Positions 1 to 5,690 of a DNA stretch of 11,131 nucleotides are shown one piece after another (the first letter of the stretch is position 1; every line of letters begins with the position of its first letter). The translations under genes were made by a program, and so were the position numbers. The notes beneath the pieces are model-generated. The model had not been told where the DNA came from. It searched no databases and saw nothing but the letters and a program-made list of their open reading frames with translations. Source of the stretch: Firmicutes bacterium UBA1739 (GTDB taxonomy: Bacteria > Bacillota > Clostridia > Peptostreptococcales > Anaerovoracaceae); contig DCHZ01000018.1 in assembly GCA_002315385.1 (NCBI GenBank), positions 1-11,131 on the forward strand. Reading direction: 5' to 3'.

Positions 1-46
1 CCTGCCGGTTATGAGCCGGATGCTCTAACCACTGAGCTAAAGGCCC
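1..46 (-). tRNA. tRNA with CAT anticodon, probably tRNA-Ile2 (partial, 3' part off the window)
   Basis: On the minus strand the sequence opens with acceptor strand GGGCCTT, followed by a D-arm (AGCTCAGTGGTTAGAGC) and an anticodon arm with loop CTCATAA, giving anticodon CAT. The variable region begins before the window edge cuts off the T-arm and acceptor 3' strand. CAT can mean elongator Met, initiator Met or Ile2 (C34 modified to lysidine). The GG-CCTTTAGCTCAG start and the CGGCTCATAACCG anticodon arm resemble Bacillus tRNA-Ile2(CAU) more than elongator Met, so Ile2 is my preferred reading. It lies 12 nt downstream of tRNA-Pro, and the two are probably co-transcribed. Confidence 0.85.
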
Positions 47-58
47 TCATAAAAATGA

Positions 59-135
59 TGGTCGGGGTGGCAGGATTTGAACCCGCGACCCACTGGTCCC
101 AAACCAGTTGCGCTACCAAACTGCGCTACACCCCG
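59..135 (-). tRNA. tRNA-Pro (anticodon TGG)
   Basis: A complete 77-nt cloverleaf on the minus strand. The acceptor strand CGGGGTG pairs with CACCCCG and is followed by a genomically encoded ACCA. The D-arm is GCGCAGTTTGGTAGCGC. The anticodon stem ACTGG/CCAGT encloses loop TTTGGGA with anticodon TGG. The T-arm GCGGGTTCAAATCCTGC carries the invariant GGTTCAA core. It decodes proline codons, with U34 wobble reading. It is the first gene of a small tRNA unit transcribed leftward from the promoter at 171-199. Confidence 0.96.
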
Positions 136-170
136 AAAATAATCTGCCGCTGAATTTTGACGGCTTCTAT

Positions 171-199
171 ATATTACACTACATGTTGATCAAAGTCAA
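171..199 (-). promoter_or_regulatory. sigma-A promoter of the tRNA unit
   Basis: On the minus strand, TTGACT (194-199) is separated by exactly 17 nt from TAATAT (171-176). Predicted initiation is near 164, about 30 nt upstream of the tRNA-Pro 5' end, as expected for a tRNA leader. Near-consensus -35 and optimal spacing fit a strongly expressed stable-RNA promoter. Confidence 0.7.
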
Positions 200-409
200 T
201 ACTTTTTTTATCTCTATTTCGAAAATTTCGTTAACGCTCACAGTCAATAAATATTTAAGAATAAAAATAAATTAAAGCTTACCGCATCGATTAGTATTAA
301 CAGTGACTGCACCCTTCGGAAATTCCCGCACTCATAATCGGACATAAGTGTATTCTGCCATGAATCAGAAGTAATGACTTCATCTCAGGCTCCGCATTTT
401 TCAGCAAGC
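200..409. other. Intergenic stretch with no recognisable gene
   Basis: AT-rich sequence between the divergent tRNA promoter and the dehydrogenase promoter. I see no open frame with a ribosome binding site, no tRNA and no riboswitch-like architecture here. Confidence 0.5.
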
Positions 410-438
410 TTGAAATTTACTTCCTGTTATGATAATAT
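410..438 (+). promoter_or_regulatory. Promoter of the D-2-hydroxyacid dehydrogenase gene
   Basis: TTGAAA (410-415), 17 nt spacer, TAATAT (433-438), preceded by TGA so that a TGn extended -10 is present. Predicted start is near 445. Because this promoter covers an in-frame ATG at 429, translation from that ATG is unlikely, which supports the start at 504. Confidence 0.6.
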
Positions 439-503
439 TCTTTCATTCAAAGATGATATGCATTAACATATCTATATTTCAAAGAAAGACAGGTGATATA
501 TTT

Positions 504-1466
504 ATGAGTAAAATAGTGGTACTTGACGGTTATGCCGCAAATCCCGGAGATATCAGCTGGGAACCGATTCGTACTCTGGGAGAGCTTATTGTATATGACA
601 ACACCGCTTCCGATGACGTGGCGGAAAAAATAAAGGATGCCGATTATGTTTTTACCAACAAAGTCCCAATAACCGCAGATTCCATGGATTCCGCACGAAA
701 TCTGAAATGGATTGGTGTACTGGCTACCGGATATAATATTGTGGATGTTTCTCATGCAAAAAAATCCGGTATCCCTGTGGCAAACATCCCCTCCTACAGC
801 ACAGATACCGTTGCTCAGAACGTATTTGCACATATTCTGAATATCTGCAACAGGGTTCGGGATCACTCTATTTCAATTGCCGGAGGAAAATGGAGCCGAT
901 GTGAGCATTTCGCATTCTGGGACTATCCTCAGGCAGAGCTTGCCGGTAAAACCCTGGGTATAATAGGATTCGGTGCCATCGGTGCAAAAACCGCAGAAAT
1001 AGCCCGTGCCTTCGGAATGAAATTATTAATCAGCACACCACACCCGAAAAAAGAGCTTGAAAATGACAGACTCCTATTCTGCGATTTGGAGACTCTGTTC
1101 CGCAATTCGGATATTATATCACTTCATTGCCCGCTCACAGACTCCACAAAGGAAATCATTAACAGAAATACTCTTTCAATGATGAAAAAAACAGCAGTTC
1201 TTATCAACACAGGAAGAGGGCCTCTTATCAATGAATCAGAGCTCGCCGATGCATTAATGAACAATACTATCGCAGCTGCAGGGCTTGATGTATTATGCGA
1301 AGAGCCTCCGAAATCAGATAATCCGCTTTTTAAATGCAGCAGCTGTTTTATCACACCTCATATTTCCTGGGCTTCATATGATGCACGAATCAGACTTTTT
1401 AATACAGCCTATAATAATCTTTATTCATTTATCAACGGCTCACCGGTAAATATTGTCAACACATAA
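504..1466 (+). CDS. D-2-hydroxyacid dehydrogenase (glycerate dehydrogenase / hydroxypyruvate reductase-like)
   Basis: A cytoplasmic NAD(P)-dependent oxidoreductase of 320 residues, the normal size for the family, that should interconvert a 2-keto acid and a D-2-hydroxy acid. The catalytic domain forms the two ends of the chain (about 1-100 and 290-320) and flanks a Rossmann domain with GFGAIG at 155-160. The catalytic triad is visible: Arg238 in NTGRGPLI, Glu267 in DVLCEEPP and His286 in TPHISW. The start at 504 is chosen because it follows AGGTGAT and lies downstream of the predicted promoter; an in-frame ATG 75 nt upstream falls within that promoter. After the second Rossmann strand (LLISTPHPKK, about 174-183) there is no acidic residue of the usual NAD-selecting kind, so NADP use is possible. 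Hydroxypyruvate/glyoxylate reduction is the most likely activity, but substrate cannot be settled from motifs. It is monocistronic and convergent with trmD. Confidence 0.9.
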   Translation: MSKIVVLDGYAANPGDISWEPIRTLGELIVYDNTASDDVAEKIKDADYVFTNKVPITADSMDSARNLKWIGVLATGYNIVDVSHAKKSGIPVANIPSYSTDTVAQNVFAHILNICNRVRDHSISIAGGKWSRCEHFAFWDYPQAELAGKTLGIIGFGAIGAKTAEIARAFGMKLLISTPHPKKELENDRLLFCDLETLFRNSDIISLHCPLTDSTKEIINRNTLSMMKKTAVLINTGRGPLINESELADALMNNTIAAAGLDVLCEEPPKSDNPLFKCSSCFITPHISWASYDARIRLFNTAYNNLYSFINGSPVNIVNT

Positions 1467-1553
1467 AATTCTCACTGAAAGCCTCAAAACCATAACCGCT
1501 GTGAAATACCGATGCGAACCGCAAATAAGTGCCAAAGCTGAAGCATCACAATA

Positions 1554-1599
1554 AAAAACATCGAAAAAGAACGGCAGTTCCGGATTTTTCGATGTTTTT
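1554..1599. terminator. Hairpin between convergent genes, probable bidirectional terminator
   Basis: A perfect 15-bp inverted repeat (1554-1568 with 1585-1599; core ACATCGAAAAA/TTTTTCGATGT) encloses a 16-nt loop that itself contains GAAC/GTTC. The stem is AT-rich, but its A/T ends give a T run on either strand, suiting termination of both the dehydrogenase transcript (plus) and the trmD operon (minus). It lies 88 nt after the first gene and 27 nt after trmD. Confidence 0.65.
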
Positions 1600-1625
1600 C
1601 GCTGTTATGGTGGTCTGCCGCGGCA

Positions 1626-2384
1626 TCAGCCGGGTTGTCCTGATAATTCTTCCTCAACCTTGTCGGCAATCTTTTTTTCTTTTTTTGAAAGGTCCTCATA
1701 TCGTTCTTCAATATACGTTCTGTACAAATCCGGGCGTCTTTCTTTCGTAAGCCTCAGAGAATTCTCAAGCTGCCACAGATGAATATTCTCATGATGACCG
1801 CTCAGAAGCACCTCCGGCACCGGCATTTCCCGCCATTCTCTGGGCTTGGTATACTGGGGATACTCGATAAGGCCGCTGCATATTGATTCTTCAAAATGAG
1901 CTTCACTGTTCCCCAGAACTCCCGGAATAAATCTTGCCACGGAATCGATAAGAACCATGGCGGGAAGTTCTCCTCCGGTCAGAATATAATCACCTATGGA
2001 AATTTCTTCCATATTCCAGTAATCTATTGCCCTCTGATCCACGCCTTCATAGTGTCCGCACAGAATTACAAAATCATCTCCGCCGGCAAGCTCCAGCACC
2101 TTTTCATGTGTAAGAACTTTTCCCCTTGGTGACATATAAACAATTCTTTTTCCGGATGCTCCTATATCTTCAAGAGCGGCAGATATAGGTTCCGCATACA
2201 TAACCATTCCCGCGCCTCCGCCAAAAGGATAATCGTCAGTCTTATTATGTTTATCGGTGGTATAATCTCTGATATTATGAACCTTTACATCGACAATACC
2301 GTTTTCGTTTGCTCTTCCGAGAATGCTGTCTCTGACCACCGGGCCGAACATTTCGGGGAAAATTGTAAGTACATCTATTCTCAT
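1626..2384 (-). CDS. trmD: tRNA (guanine-N1-)-methyltransferase TrmD
   Basis: Transfers a methyl group from S-adenosylmethionine to N1 of G37 in tRNAs with G36G37, preventing +1 frameshifting. The 252-residue length is typical. Family blocks in order: MRIDVLTIFPEMF (1-13), DDYPFGGGAGMVM (50-62), MSPRGKVLTHEKV (84-96), the AdoMet-binding trefoil-knot segments LCGHYEGVDQR (108-118) and ISIGDYILTGGELP (128-141), then RFIPGVLGN (151-159) and PQYTKPREW (176-184). Arg151 matches catalytic Arg154 of the E. coli enzyme. The residue aligning with general base Asp169 appears to be Glu166, a conservative change. The start codon overlaps the rimM stop by one base (TGATG), implying translational coupling. 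It is the last gene of the operon; rplS, which usually follows, is absent. Confidence 0.97.
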   Translation of the reverse strand: MRIDVLTIFPEMFGPVVRDSILGRANENGIVDVKVHNIRDYTTDKHNKTDDYPFGGGAGMVMYAEPISAALEDIGASGKRIVYMSPRGKVLTHEKVLELAGGDDFVILCGHYEGVDQRAIDYWNMEEISIGDYILTGGELPAMVLIDSVARFIPGVLGNSEAHFEESICSGLIEYPQYTKPREWREMPVPEVLLSGHHENIHLWQLENSLRLTKERRPDLYRTYIEERYEDLSKKEKKIADKVEEELSGQPG

Positions 2385-2881
2385 CAGTCCATCATTCCTT
2401 CAATCAGTCTCACAGTAATTTTCCTGTTTAGCGTATCTACTTTAAGAATAAATTCTCCGACCGCCGGGATAAGAAATTTTTTTCCGTCGGGGCACTGAAC
2501 CTCATATACATCCTGCGCCGTTCCCTGAATAACATCTGACAGCACACCCAGAGCTTCGTCCTCCTCTGTTGCCACTTCCATTCCCATCAGATCTGGGATA
2601 AAATATTCATCTTCCCCAAGCTGTCTCGCATTTTTTCTGTCAATATATAGATATTTTCCCTTTAAAGCCTCAGCAGCATTTCTGTCTGAAATACCTTTAA
2701 ACCTGACAATTGCCATTTCACCCATGTACCTGACTTTTTCTATTTCGTACACGGTATCCTCAATATACAGACTGTCAAGCTCTTCAAATCTTTCTTTATA
2801 ATCCGTATACGGATAAACCCTGTTCTCCCCTTTAAGCCCTACTGCGTTTACTATCTGACCCAGTTTAAAACGTTCTAACAT
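2384..2881 (-). CDS. rimM: Ribosome maturation factor RimM
   Basis: A 16S rRNA processing factor that binds the 30S head (protein S19) and assists late small-subunit assembly. I place the start at 2881 (MLERFKLGQIV), giving 165 residues, because GAGGTG sits just upstream and family members begin at this point. A start at 2920 would add 13 residues and would lie inside the terminator-like hairpin. The N-terminal beta-barrel domain spans about 4-82 (GQIVNAVGLKGENRV), with a linker near 83-92. The C-terminal PRC-barrel-like domain spans about 93-162 (EYFIPDLMGMEV, FLIPAVGEFILKVD). The stop codon shares one base with the trmD start. Confidence 0.95.
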   Translation of the reverse strand: MLERFKLGQIVNAVGLKGENRVYPYTDYKERFEELDSLYIEDTVYEIEKVRYMGEMAIVRFKGISDRNAAEALKGKYLYIDRKNARQLGEDEYFIPDLMGMEVATEEDEALGVLSDVIQGTAQDVYEVQCPDGKKFLIPAVGEFILKVDTLNRKITVRLIEGMMD

Positions 2882-2906
2882 ATTCACCTCATAACATGCA
2901 TCTATG

Positions 2907-2933
2907 AAAAAAAGGGCCATACTGACCCTTTTT
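2907..2933 (-). terminator. Intrinsic-terminator-like hairpin inside the operon (khpA/rimM junction)
   Basis: Directly after the khpA stop codon, the minus strand forms a 10-bp stem (2933-2924 with 2918-2909; AAAAAGGGTC/GGCCCTTTTT, one G-U pair) with a five-base loop, and a run of seven T ends at 2907. It precedes the rimM ribosome binding site by about 15 nt. No promoter was evident between it and rimM, so read-through must supply rimM and trmD mRNA. This would make it an attenuator lowering rimM-trmD relative to rpsP. Confidence 0.7.
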
Positions 2934-2937
2934 ATGC

Positions 2938-3168
2938 TTACTGAGCAATTTCCACAACAACTTTCTTATTCATCTTAGTTGCGGCGGCTTTAACCACAAT
3001 TCTAATAGCCTTTGCTATTCTTCCCTGCTTTCCGATGACTTTACCCATATCCTCAGATGCTACGCGAAGCTCAAGAACCACAGTCTGATTGTTTTCACTT
3101 TCCGTAACTACTACCTGATCCGGATAATCAACTAATGATTTAGCAATTGCTTCCACTAATTCTACCAT
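2938..3168 (-). CDS. khpA: KH-domain RNA-binding protein KhpA
   Basis: A small single-domain RNA-binding protein of 76 residues, the usual size of KhpA (YlqC). In other Firmicutes KhpA acts with KhpB/EloR to bind many RNAs and influence cell elongation and division. The KH signature is MGKVIGKQGRIAKAIR (41-56), with the RNA-contacting GxxG loop GKQG at 46-49 followed by the helix IAKAIRIVVKAAA. The start ATG is preceded by AGGAG with good spacing. It sits 21 nt after rpsP, the conserved position for this gene, and is followed at once by a terminator-like hairpin. The partner gene khpB is not in the window. Confidence 0.95.
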   Translation of the reverse strand: MVELVEAIAKSLVDYPDQVVVTESENNQTVVLELRVASEDMGKVIGKQGRIAKAIRIVVKAAATKMNKKVVVEIAQ

Positions 3169-3189
3169 CGTCTATTATCTCCTGTCTTC

Positions 3190-3447
3190 TTATTCTGCTT
3201 TTGCTTCATAAACGCCGGCTCTCTTTAAAAGAGCTTTTGCTGTATCTGTAGGCTGTGCTCCTTTTGCAATCCATTCTTTTGCTGCTTCAACATCAATTTT
3301 AAGAACCTCAGGATCCGCAACAGGATTGAAGTAACCGATTTCCTTTATGCATCTTCCGTCTCTGGGAGAACGTGAATCCGCAACGATCACTCTATAAAAA
3401 GGCTTTTTCTTTGCACCCATTCTTCTTAATCTGATTTTTACTGCCAT
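3190..3447 (-). CDS. rpsP: 30S ribosomal protein S16
   Basis: A primary assembly protein of the 30S body that binds 16S rRNA. The 85 residues cover the full family: MAVKIRLRRMGAKKKPFYRVIV start, DSRSPRDGR at 24-32, IGYFNP at 37-42, and the C-terminal helix AKEWIAKGAQPTDTAKALLKRAG. The basic N-terminus is the rRNA-binding surface. The ribosome binding site GGAGG precedes the ATG by about nine bases. It lies between ffh and khpA as in most Firmicutes. Confidence 0.98.
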   Translation of the reverse strand: MAVKIRLRRMGAKKKPFYRVIVADSRSPRDGRCIKEIGYFNPVADPEVLKIDVEAAKEWIAKGAQPTDTAKALLKRAGVYEAKAE

Positions 3448-3491
3448 TGTGTTATACCTCCATATTATAATTCATTTTATTTATTTGAAGC

Positions 3492-3506
3492 GGATGAAAA
3501 TCATCC
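3492..3506 (-). other. Small hairpin in the ffh-rpsP spacer
   Basis: A perfect 6-bp stem, GGATGA/TCATCC, with a three-base loop, about 14 nt after the ffh stop codon and before an AT-rich stretch leading to the rpsP ribosome binding site. There is no T run directly after it, so it is not a standard terminator. It may be an mRNA processing or stability element separating ffh from the more highly needed rpsP, but this is inference. Confidence 0.35.
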
Positions 3507-3519
3507 CCACGAATAATCA

Positions 3520-4917
3520 CTATTTCTTCTTTTTCTTCTTATGACGCTCTTTTTTCACAGGTTTTCCGTTTTGCATAGCCGGCTGCTTCTGCTTTGGCTT
3601 TACACCCGGTTTTGCCCCGAAGCCATACTGACGCATCACTTTTTTTGTATCTTCAAATCTCTTTAACAGTCCGTTTACGTCTGTTACCGTGAGTCCGCAG
3701 CCATCGGCAATTCTCTTTCTGCGGCTTCCGTTAATTATTTCAGGATTTCTTCTTTCCTGAGGGGTCATGGACTGAATGATAGCTTCCATTCGCTTCATTT
3801 CCTTATTTGTATTGTCCATGTCAACCTTATCAATATCTTTTTGTTTAACACCCGGAATCATTTTAAGCATATTATTCCAGTTTTCCATTCGCTTAACCTG
3901 CTGGATCTGGTCAAGAAAATCTTCCAGGTCAAGAGTCTGGCTCTTTTTCATCTTTCTCTCAAGCTTCTCTACCTTTTCTTTATCAAAGGTTTTCTCTGCC
4001 TGTTCAATCAGAGAAAGCATATCTCCCATGCCCAGAATTCTGGATGCCATTCTTTCCGGATAGAAGATTTCAAGAGCCTCGGATTTTTCACCGCTTCCGA
4101 TAAACTTGATAGGCTTTCCTGTTACCTGTTTAACTGAAAGCGCCGCACCGCCTCTTGTATCACCATCCATCTTGGTCATAACGATACCGTTGATTTCAAG
4201 ACGCTCATTAAAGCTCTTGGCAGCGGTTACCGCATCCTGACCTGTCATGGAATCCACAACGAGAAGAATTTCATGCGGATTAACTGCATCCTTTATTCTT
4301 ACAATCTCGTCCATGAGTTCTTCATCAACATGAAGTCGTCCTGAAGTATCGACAATAAGAATATTATATCCCTTTATTTCCGCCTCTCTTCTTGCTGCAG
4401 CGGCAATCTTCTCCGGCTCTTTGCAATCCGGAAGTGAAAATACCGGCACTCCGATTTTTTCACCTACTATTTTCAACTGATCGACAGCCGCCGGTCTGTA
4501 AACGTCGCAGGCTGCCATCATCGGCTTTTTGCCTTCTTTTTTAAGATGCAGAGCCAATTTGCCGCAGGTTGTGGTTTTACCTGTACCCTGAAGACCTGCC
4601 ATCAGTATAGTGGTAAACCCCGAGGATGAATAGGTAAGTTTACTTACCTCCCCACCCATAATGGCTGTCAGCTCGTCTTTTACAATTTTAACTATCTGTT
4701 GCTCCGGCGTAAGGCTTTCCATAACCTCCTGCCCGAGAGCTTTTTCACGCACCGATCCTACAAACTGCTTTACCACATCCAGACTTACGTCCGCTTCCAG
4801 TAAAGCCATTCTGACTTCCCGAAGGGCCTCATTAATCTCGGCCTCAGTCAGCACGCCTTTTCCCTTTAATTTTTTAAACGCATTTTGAAGTCGTTCCGAA
4901 AGGTTTTCAAATGCCAT
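3520..4917 (-). CDS. ffh: Signal recognition particle GTPase Ffh (SRP54)
   Basis: The protein subunit of the SRP. It binds signal sequences emerging from the ribosome and 4.5S/6S SRP RNA, and docks with FtsY at the membrane. The N domain (about 1-90) is followed by the G domain with P-loop GLQGTGKT (108-115), DVYRPAAVDQL (138-148), DTSGR (190-194), TKMDGDTRGGAALS (248-261) and GSGEKSEALEIF (274-285). The methionine-rich M domain (about 300-435) carries the RNA-binding segment INGSRRKRIADGCG (395-408). The tail after 436 is strongly basic, ending KKERHKKKKKK. The 465-residue length is slightly above a minimal Ffh because of this tail. AGGAG lies upstream of the ATG and overlaps the ylxM stop codon. 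Confidence 0.98.
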   Translation of the reverse strand: MAFENLSERLQNAFKKLKGKGVLTEAEINEALREVRMALLEADVSLDVVKQFVGSVREKALGQEVMESLTPEQQIVKIVKDELTAIMGGEVSKLTYSSSGFTTILMAGLQGTGKTTTCGKLALHLKKEGKKPMMAACDVYRPAAVDQLKIVGEKIGVPVFSLPDCKEPEKIAAAARREAEIKGYNILIVDTSGRLHVDEELMDEIVRIKDAVNPHEILLVVDSMTGQDAVTAAKSFNERLEINGIVMTKMDGDTRGGAALSVKQVTGKPIKFIGSGEKSEALEIFYPERMASRILGMGDMLSLIEQAEKTFDKEKVEKLERKMKKSQTLDLEDFLDQIQQVKRMENWNNMLKMIPGVKQKDIDKVDMDNTNKEMKRMEAIIQSMTPQERRNPEIINGSRRKRIADGCGLTVTDVNGLLKRFEDTKKVMRQYGFGAKPGVKPKQKQPAMQNGKPVKKERHKKKKKK

Positions 4918-4929
4918 TCTATACTTCTC

Positions 4930-5322
4930 CTATTCAATATTTGATATTATATCCCGTATTTCTATCAATCCCGAAAGGATATCCTGTTTATTGACCTGAA
5001 TATCTTTCTCGTCTCTGCCCGCGGCCGCATCTGCCGAAGCCACCATGGAAATCAATTCATCAGTAATACTGCTTATTTTCTCTATAGCCTCGTCTTTGCT
5101 TACAAACCGAAGAGCCAGCCCCAGCTTATCTTCATATTCATACAAAGACTTTTTTGACTTCTTTATCATATCATGTACTGCCTGACGGCTGACATGTAAC
5201 TGCTCGGCGATTTCACTCAAAGAATAGTCATTTTCGAAATAAAGATGCATTACTTCTCTCTGTTTTGCCGTAAGAAACTGTCCGTAGTAATCAAACAACA
5301 GGCCAATCTTTAAATCTATCAT
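4930..5322 (-). CDS. ylxM: YlxM-family helix-turn-helix protein (UPF0122), SRP-associated
   Basis: A 130-residue cytoplasmic protein that resembles sigma factor region 4. Its helix-turn-helix spans about 34-57 (SLSEIAEQLHVSRQAVHDMI), preceded by the conserved LLFDYYGQFLTAKQREVMHLYF block (8-29). In Firmicutes the gene is nearly always directly upstream of ffh, and the streptococcal homologue is reported to modulate SRP GTPase activity, so a role in SRP assembly or operon control is likely. The C-terminal half (75-130) is helical and acidic. It is the first gene of the operon, about 23 nt from the nearest predicted transcription start. The HTH could bind the repeats just upstream, but this is speculation. 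Confidence 0.92.
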   Translation of the reverse strand: MIDLKIGLLFDYYGQFLTAKQREVMHLYFENDYSLSEIAEQLHVSRQAVHDMIKKSKKSLYEYEDKLGLALRFVSKDEAIEKISSITDELISMVASADAAAGRDEKDIQVNKQDILSGLIEIRDIISNIE

Positions 5323-5351
5323 TTAACCGCCACCACCTGTCAAGCTTTTTT

Positions 5352-5380
5352 ATTTTACACTATGCAGAAACTCCTGTCAA
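5352..5380 (-). promoter_or_regulatory. ylxM operon promoter P1 (proximal)
   Basis: Minus strand: TTGACA at 5375-5380 (repeat 2), spacer of exactly 17 nt, TAAAAT at 5352-5357 (repeat 1). Consensus -35 and a five-of-six -10. Predicted start near 5345 leaves a leader of roughly 23 nt containing the GGTGG-type ribosome binding site of ylxM. Confidence 0.8.
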
Positions 5381-5388
5381 GCTTTTTT

Positions 5389-5417
5389 ATTTTACACCAT
5401 TTTAAAGTGTCTGTCAA
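5389..5417 (-). promoter_or_regulatory. ylxM operon promoter P2
   Basis: Minus strand: TTGACA at 5412-5417 (repeat 3), spacer of exactly 17 nt, TAAAAT at 5389-5394 (repeat 2). It has the same elements and geometry as P1, shifted by 37 bp. RNA polymerase could not occupy P1 and P2 simultaneously because their footprints overlap. Confidence 0.75.
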
Positions 5418-5425
5418 GCTTTTTT

Positions 5426-5455
5426 ATTTTACACTATATCAGATTTTTATTTCAA
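5426..5455 (-). promoter_or_regulatory. ylxM operon promoter P3 (distal, weaker)
   Basis: Minus strand: TTGAAA at 5450-5455 in the degenerate fourth unit, 18-nt spacer, TAAAAT at 5426-5431 (repeat 3). One mismatch in the -35 and a one-base longer spacer suggest it is weaker than P1 and P2. Confidence 0.5.
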
Positions 5456-5650
5456 GCCTGCCGTTTTTTTATTTTCTGACTGTCGGCTTGCGGTACTGCA
5501 GTTCCCGCCCGGTCCGTTCTTCGGTTGTCAACCGGGTAATTCGGATTCATCAATGATTTCCGATTGCTATTTCAACGCAGAACCGACCGCTCTTTCAACG
5601 CAAACCCCCGATCCGTCCCACCGCGGCCGGCTGAATACCTTTCGTACCAT

Positions 5651-5678
5651 AAAAAGAGGAAGCCGTATCAGCTCCCCC
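5651..5678 (-). terminator. Intrinsic terminator of the GntR/ABC cassette
   Basis: On the minus strand, GGGGGAGCT (5678-5670) pairs with GGCTTCCTC (5664-5656), a nine-pair stem with three G-U pairs around a five-base loop, followed by TTTTT (5655-5651). It lies 12 nt after the permease stop codon and separates this cassette from the ylxM operon promoters. Confidence 0.75.
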
Positions 5679-5690
5679 TGTTTATTAGCT

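Larger units (their letters stand above)
5336..5437 (-). repeat. Three near-identical 28-bp direct repeats, 37-bp period
   Basis: Copies at 5336-5363, 5373-5400 and 5410-5437 share the core TGTCAAGCTTTTTTATTTT followed by ACAC(T/C)AT, differing only at the first base and at one C/T. The 9-nt spacers (5364-5372, 5401-5409) are unrelated to each other. A degenerate fourth copy may follow at about 5450-5480. Read on the minus strand, each unit carries a -10 element followed eight bases later by a -35 element, so neighbouring units combine into promoters. Confidence 0.95.

Noticed and set aside
429..503. N-terminal extension of the dehydrogenase from the ATG at 429
   Set aside because: That ATG lies inside the predicted promoter, has no ribosome binding site, and the extra 25 residues do not resemble the family N-terminus; the ATG at 504 has AGGTGAT upstream.
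447..866. Minus-strand open frame opposite the dehydrogenase
   Set aside because: It is antisense to a well-supported gene, has no ribosome binding site and shows no recognisable motif.
2882..2920. Longer RimM from the ATG at 2920
   Set aside because: The extension would lie within the terminator-like hairpin, while the ATG at 2881 has a GAGGTG site and matches the normal family start.
3462..3475. A separate rpsP promoter with TATAAT in the ffh-rpsP spacer
   Set aside because: No acceptable -35 lies 16-18 nt upstream, and the predicted start would fall within the rpsP ribosome binding site.
5336..5437. CRISPR-like array of direct repeats with spacers
   Set aside because: Spacers are only 9 nt, there are three units, no cas genes are nearby, and the repeats are fully explained as -10/-35 promoter units of the downstream operon.
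5508..5536. Inverted repeat CCCGGT/ACCGGG with inner GGTTGTCAACC as a terminator or operator
   Set aside because: Six-base arms, a long unpaired loop, no T run, and no gene or promoter it clearly belongs to.
5570..5602. Direct repeat TTTCAACGCA (two copies, 23 bp apart)
   Set aside because: Only ten bases and two copies, with no linked promoter or gene; could easily be chance.
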